From positions 1-8,293 of the forward strand of contig JAGSHP010000138.1 in NCBI GenBank assembly GCA_029855925.1: 8,293 nucleotides of DNA. The letters are read 5' to 3'. Source of the stretch: Candidatus Thorarchaeota archaeon (lineage in GTDB: Archaea > Asgardarchaeota > Thorarchaeia > Thorarchaeales > Thorarchaeaceae). The notes under the pieces are model-generated. The model saw only the letters and a list, made by a program, of their open reading frames with translations, was not told the DNA's origin and did no database searches. Positions 4,828 through 8,293 of the stretch are shown one piece after another. The translations under genes and the position numbers were made by a program. Every line of letters begins with the position of its first letter. Positions within the stretch are counted from its first letter, which is position 1.

Positions 4828-7482
4828 CTAAATCCTACCCTTGCCAAGCACCTTCTCAATAGCAATGTCAATATTGACGGCTCGCCCATGGTCCGACTTG
4901 CTTGGGTCCACACCATCGTCACCAAACTTGAACTGCACAACACGCCCACTTGCGGTACGAACCGTGCCATCGGTCTCCACCTTCAGGTCTTGGAGCGCCG
5001 TCATCAATCGTCTCTGCATGTATCCTGAGGTGCTAGTTCGCACAGCCGTGTCGACAAGTCCTTCTCGCCCACCAGCCGCATGGAACCAGTACTCTATCGG
5101 GTCCAGGCCGCTCTTGTAACTCGATGTCACAAAGCCTCTTGCCCTTGCCCCAAGATCGCCCTTGTGGAAGTGCGGCAGGGTTCGGCCCTTGTATCCTCGC
5201 TTAATTCGCTCACCACGTACTGCCTGCTGACCTACTACTGCAGCCATCTGCGAGAGATTCAGTCGTGACCCTCGCGCGCCGGTCTGAGCCATGATAACTG
5301 CCGAGTTCTCAAGTCCGAGGTGCTCCCCTGCAACCTCACCTGCGGAATCACGTGCCTTTGCCAAGACTGCCATTATTCGTTGCTCCAGGGTCTCCAGTAG
5401 AGTCTGCCCTGGGTTGGGGTCAAGCTCTCCGCGCTGGTATGCCTCGATGAGCTGGTCCACCTTCTTATTAGCCTCTTCAAGTATCACTTTGATTCTGTCT
5501 GAGGCTGCCTTTGGCAGCGTCACATCATCAAGACCAAATGAGAATCCACGATCTGTGATGAGTCGGACCAATAACCGTCCAACGGAGTCCATAAAGACAC
5601 GCGCTGCAGTCGGGCCCTTTTCCTTGATAATTCGATGAAAGAGGGAGTCCGGCTCTCCGGCTCCAAATGCCTTCTCGTCCACGACTCCGTACTCTAGATT
5701 ACCATCACGAATCACAACGTACGCATCATACTCACAGTCTTCCTTCGTGCATACCGGGCAATTACGACAGATCTTTGCCTTGAATGATATGTTGATTCCC
5801 TCAGGGATGAACATGCTGAAGATCTGCTTCCCAGTCCACAACTGCACTGGCGATAGTATGGCTGGCTCGGGTAACTTACCAGCATACTTGGTCACAGCCA
5901 TCAGCTGGTTCACACGGTCCAGTGTATAAAGGCTGGACTTTCTCGTCAGCAAAAATGCTGCGGAGATGTAGTCTTGTAACGCGCCAATGATTGGACCGCC
6001 GTATCTTGGTGACAATATCTGCTCCTGTACCCGCATCAGCACTCGAGCCTCGGCTCGCGCCTCTTCTGACTGAGGTACATGGAGGTTCATCTCGTCACCG
6101 TCAAAGTCTGCGTTGTATGGTGGACAGACATATAGTGATAATCGAAATGTTCGGTACGGCATCACTCGAACTTCATGGGCCATGATTGACATCCTGTGCA
6201 GCGAGGGCTGTCGGTTGAACAATACTATGTCCCCATCCGATAGGTGACGCTCCACAATGAATCCGGGCTCTATTGTCTCTGCTATGATCGTTCGATCCTT
6301 GACAAATCGCAGATCCACTCTGCGCCCGTCTGTCCGAATCAGATAATTCGCTCCGGGATGTCGCTCCGGTCCTCTGATGACCAGTGCCTTCATCTCTTCC
6401 ATGTTCCATTCCGTCACGCGCTGCGGAATCGTCAATATCTTGGCAATCTGTTCTGGGACACCAACCTCGTTCATGCTCAGGTTAGGGTCTGGTGAGATCA
6501 CAGTGCGTGCTGAGAAGTCAACACGTTTACCGGAGAGGTTGGAGCGGAATCGGCCCTCCTTGCCCTTCAGCCTCTGTGCCAATGTCCTCAACGCACGACC
6601 GCTTCGGTGACGCGCCGGGGGTATTCCACTCACGCCGTTGTCGAAGTATGTTGTCACGTGGTACTGTAACAGTTCCCAAAGGTCCTCTACAATCAGTGCT
6701 GGTGCTCCTGCATCAAGATTCTCACGAAGCCTCTGGTTTATTCGAATTATGTCAATCAGTTTGTGCGAGAGGTCGTCCTCTGACCGAACACCGCTCTCAA
6801 GTGTGATAGAGGGGCGTACAGTGACAGGTGGTACAGGCAATACCGTAAGAATGGCCCACTCAAGACGAGCGGCATCGGGATTGATACCCATGAGTCGATA
6901 CTCGCGGTCGGAGATATTCTCAAGTCGCTCCCGGATGTCTATGGGGGTGAGCCGGACGGAACCAGACTCGCCGACCTCGTAGATGGAGGTGGGCTTCTCC
7001 AGCTTGAGCTTGAGCTGTTCTGCACCACAGTGTGGGCAGCTCTTGGCCTTGGCTGCACGCTTCAGTATCTCCTTTGAGAGGACGGCAGTGCGCTCACCCA
7101 TCTCGGGGTAGCGTTTGAACAGCTGCTCGAACTCATCAATCTCATCCTCGGAGAGTAGGAGACGATTGCATTGCCGGCAGGTGGCTCGAAGTACCTTGTG
7201 AATGACCTTGGCGTAGCCTTCGTGCATGACGGGTCGTGCAAGTTCAATGTGACCAAAGTGCCCGGGGCAATTGCCAACACGATTTCCGCAGGTTCTACAC
7301 CGTTGACCAGGATCAATGACTCCTAGACGTGGGTCCATGATTCCACTGGAGATGGGATAACCATCTTCATCGTAGGTGTCAGCCACGACAATCTGAGCAA
7401 CTGACATCTTGCGGATGTCATCAGGTGAGAGGAGGCCGAACTCGACGGCATCTATCTTTTTGATACTGAGTCCTGATAGCAT
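4828..7482 (-). CDS. rpoA1: DNA-directed RNA polymerase subunit A' (Rpo1N)
   Basis: N-terminal and catalytic part of the largest polymerase subunit, forming the clamp, active site and bridge helix. The 884 residues show the clamp-core zinc region (C62, C65, C72, H75 within CPGHFGHIEL), a second set of CxxC pairs (C102/C105 and C149/C152), the LSGKRVDFSARTVISPDP segment (316-333), FNRQPSLHRMSIMAHEVRV (422-440), and the catalytic magnesium loop NADFDGDEMNLHVP (457-470) with D459, D461 and D463 intact. A cysteine cluster (C572, C575, C578, C583) lies in the funnel region. The bridge-helix block runs about 783-826 (GFVTSSYKSGLDPIEYWFHA and GGREGLVDTAVRTSTSGYMQ). The protein stops where archaeal A' normally does. 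ATG 7482 follows the rpoB TAA by one base, with AAGGAG (7498-7493) inside the rpoB end, suggesting translational coupling. Confidence 0.98.
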   Translation of the reverse strand: MLSGLSIKKIDAVEFGLLSPDDIRKMSVAQIVVADTYDEDGYPISSGIMDPRLGVIDPGQRCRTCGNRVGNCPGHFGHIELARPVMHEGYAKVIHKVLRATCRQCNRLLLSEDEIDEFEQLFKRYPEMGERTAVLSKEILKRAAKAKSCPHCGAEQLKLKLEKPTSIYEVGESGSVRLTPIDIRERLENISDREYRLMGINPDAARLEWAILTVLPVPPVTVRPSITLESGVRSEDDLSHKLIDIIRINQRLRENLDAGAPALIVEDLWELLQYHVTTYFDNGVSGIPPARHRSGRALRTLAQRLKGKEGRFRSNLSGKRVDFSARTVISPDPNLSMNEVGVPEQIAKILTIPQRVTEWNMEEMKALVIRGPERHPGANYLIRTDGRRVDLRFVKDRTIIAETIEPGFIVERHLSDGDIVLFNRQPSLHRMSIMAHEVRVMPYRTFRLSLYVCPPYNADFDGDEMNLHVPQSEEARAEARVLMRVQEQILSPRYGGPIIGALQDYISAAFLLTRKSSLYTLDRVNQLMAVTKYAGKLPEPAILSPVQLWTGKQIFSMFIPEGINISFKAKICRNCPVCTKEDCEYDAYVVIRDGNLEYGVVDEKAFGAGEPDSLFHRIIKEKGPTAARVFMDSVGRLLVRLITDRGFSFGLDDVTLPKAASDRIKVILEEANKKVDQLIEAYQRGELDPNPGQTLLETLEQRIMAVLAKARDSAGEVAGEHLGLENSAVIMAQTGARGSRLNLSQMAAVVGQQAVRGERIKRGYKGRTLPHFHKGDLGARARGFVTSSYKSGLDPIEYWFHAAGGREGLVDTAVRTSTSGYMQRRLMTALQDLKVETDGTVRTASGRVVQFKFGDDGVDPSKSDHGRAVNIDIAIEKVLGKGRI

Positions 7483-7483
7483 A

Positions 7484-8293
7484 TTAGATCATCTCCTTGA
7501 GTCTCAGTCTGCATGCGAGACCGAGAGACATCATCTCTTGGATGAGAAGTTTGAAAGCATAAGAGACAACAACACTGCTAATCTTGGCATTGGGGCCACA
7601 GATTGGACAGTAGTAGGTGTCCTTATTCCGGTCATAGACACCAATGAGGCCGCACTCCTCACAGACAAGCATGTTGCTCTTGTCCGACTCGTCAAGCAGA
7701 CGACCCTTGAGGAGAATGGCTGCGCCGTGCCCGATGAGAACATCCCGCTCCATCTCACCGAAACGGAGTCCACCCTCGCGGGCTCGACCCTCAGTGGGCT
7801 GGCGGGTCAGAATCTGGACTGGACCTCTGGCACGAGCATGAATCTTGTCAGCGACCATGTGGTGAAGTTTCTGATAGAAGATGGCACCGATGAACACGGT
7901 GGTCTGAAGCTTTTCGCCAGTGATTCCTGAGTACATGGTCTCACGACCAGAGTACTGCAGGCCATGTTCGTGTAGAATCTTGTAGAGTTCTTCTTCAGTG
8001 ACCCCACAGAATGGTGTGGCGTCCTGTTGCTTGCCGACCATGCAGGCTGCCTTTCCAGCAATCATCTCAAGTATCTGACCAATGGTCATCCGGCTGGGGA
8101 TGGCATGTGGATTGATTATGAGATCAGGAACAACGCCATCTTCAGTGAATGGAACATCCTCCTGCGGGACTATATAACCGATGACGCCCTTCTGCCCGTG
8201 GCGAGAGGCATACTTGTCACCAAGTTCGGGGACGCGCAGGTCGCGGACCTTCACTTTCACCAACCGATTACCATCGATTGTCTCGGTGAGAAT
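7484..8293 (-). CDS. rpoB: DNA-directed RNA polymerase subunit B, C-terminal part (cut by window edge)
   Basis: Second-largest polymerase subunit, homologous to bacterial beta and eukaryotic Rpb2. Only the last 269 codons are in the window; the frame is open to base 8293, so the gene continues upstream. Conserved strings are GDKYASRHGQKGVIGYI, PDLIINPHAIPSRMTIGQIL, the near-active-site segment HHMVADKIHARARGPVQILT, and RQPTEGRAREGGLRFGEMER, which in this family contacts the A' subunit. The C-terminal clamp zinc site is CEECG followed by CPICG, with all four cysteines present. The TTG or GTG codons near 8263 are internal, because the family sequence reads straight through them. Whether B is one gene or split into B'' and B' cannot be told from this part. 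The stop is one base before rpoA1. Confidence 0.97.
   Translation of the reverse strand: MLTETIDGNRLVKVKVRDLRVPELGDKYASRHGQKGVIGYIVPQEDVPFTEDGVVPDLIINPHAIPSRMTIGQILEMIAGKAACMVGKQQDATPFCGVTEEELYKILHEHGLQYSGRETMYSGITGEKLQTTVFIGAIFYQKLHHMVADKIHARARGPVQILTRQPTEGRAREGGLRFGEMERDVLIGHGAAILLKGRLLDESDKSNMLVCEECGLIGVYDRNKDTYYCPICGPNAKISSVVVSYAFKLLIQEMMSLGLACRLRLKEMI

Noticed and set aside
3639..4970. Longer rpoA2 beginning at 4970
   Set aside because: The extra 53 residues lie inside rpoA1 in another frame and have no polymerase homology; the strong GGAGGT before ATG 4811 settles the start.
7409..7930. Plus-strand ORF of 173 codons
   Set aside because: It is antisense to rpoB and rpoA1, whose protein sequence is unmistakably conserved. 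The translation has no recognisable domain and spans the rpoB/rpoA1 junction as a mirror frame.

Overview
The window is archaeal chromosome. It holds the 3' part of the RNA polymerase and ribosomal protein operon on the minus strand, converging on two structural RNA genes on the plus strand. The archaeal signs are the split largest RNA polymerase subunit (A' and A''), an eL30-type ribosomal protein followed by a short two-KH NusA, S12 and S7 of archaeal/eukaryotic type, and a 7S-type SRP RNA of about 320 nt. Base composition is near 50% GC and the structured RNAs are not extremely GC-rich, so nothing demands a hyperthermophile. The lineage cannot be fixed from the window: a euryarchaeal or Asgard-type genome would both fit, and crenarchaea are less likely.

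Layout, in the direction of minus-strand transcription: rpoB 3' end (8293-7484), rpoA1 (7482-4828), rpoA2 (4811-3639), a possible unlisted 35-codon ORF (3619-3512), rpl30e (3496-3203), nusA (3192-2758), a 115-nt gap with a TATA-like promoter, rps12 (2642-2199), rps7 (2188-1529), a hairpin plus T-rich tract that looks like the operon's end, then an EamA/DMT-family membrane transporter (1401-436). Almost every junction carries a clear Shine-Dalgarno sequence (GAGGT, GGAGGT or AGGTGG) 6-10 nt before the start. These sites support TTG starts for rpl30e and nusA and a GTG start for rps12.

Plus strand: the SRP (7S) RNA gene fills about 1-325, with its 5' and 3' ends pairing at 5-12/313-320. It is followed by tRNA-Ser(GCU) at 388-473 with an encoded CCA. 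The transporter gene runs into the antisense strand of this tRNA, and its last 12 codons and its stop lie inside the tRNA gene.

The operon supplies core transcription machinery (B, A', A''), a transcription elongation/termination factor (NusA) and ribosomal proteins (eL30, S12, S7); the SRP RNA and tRNA add protein targeting and decoding. The transporter is the only accessory gene. It sits where many archaea carry the elongation factor 2 gene. No mobile element, CRISPR array or new multi-gene system is visible. The points worth a second look are small: the SRP RNA helix 8 apex, the candidate small protein between rpoA2 and rpl30e, and the transporter/tRNA overlap.
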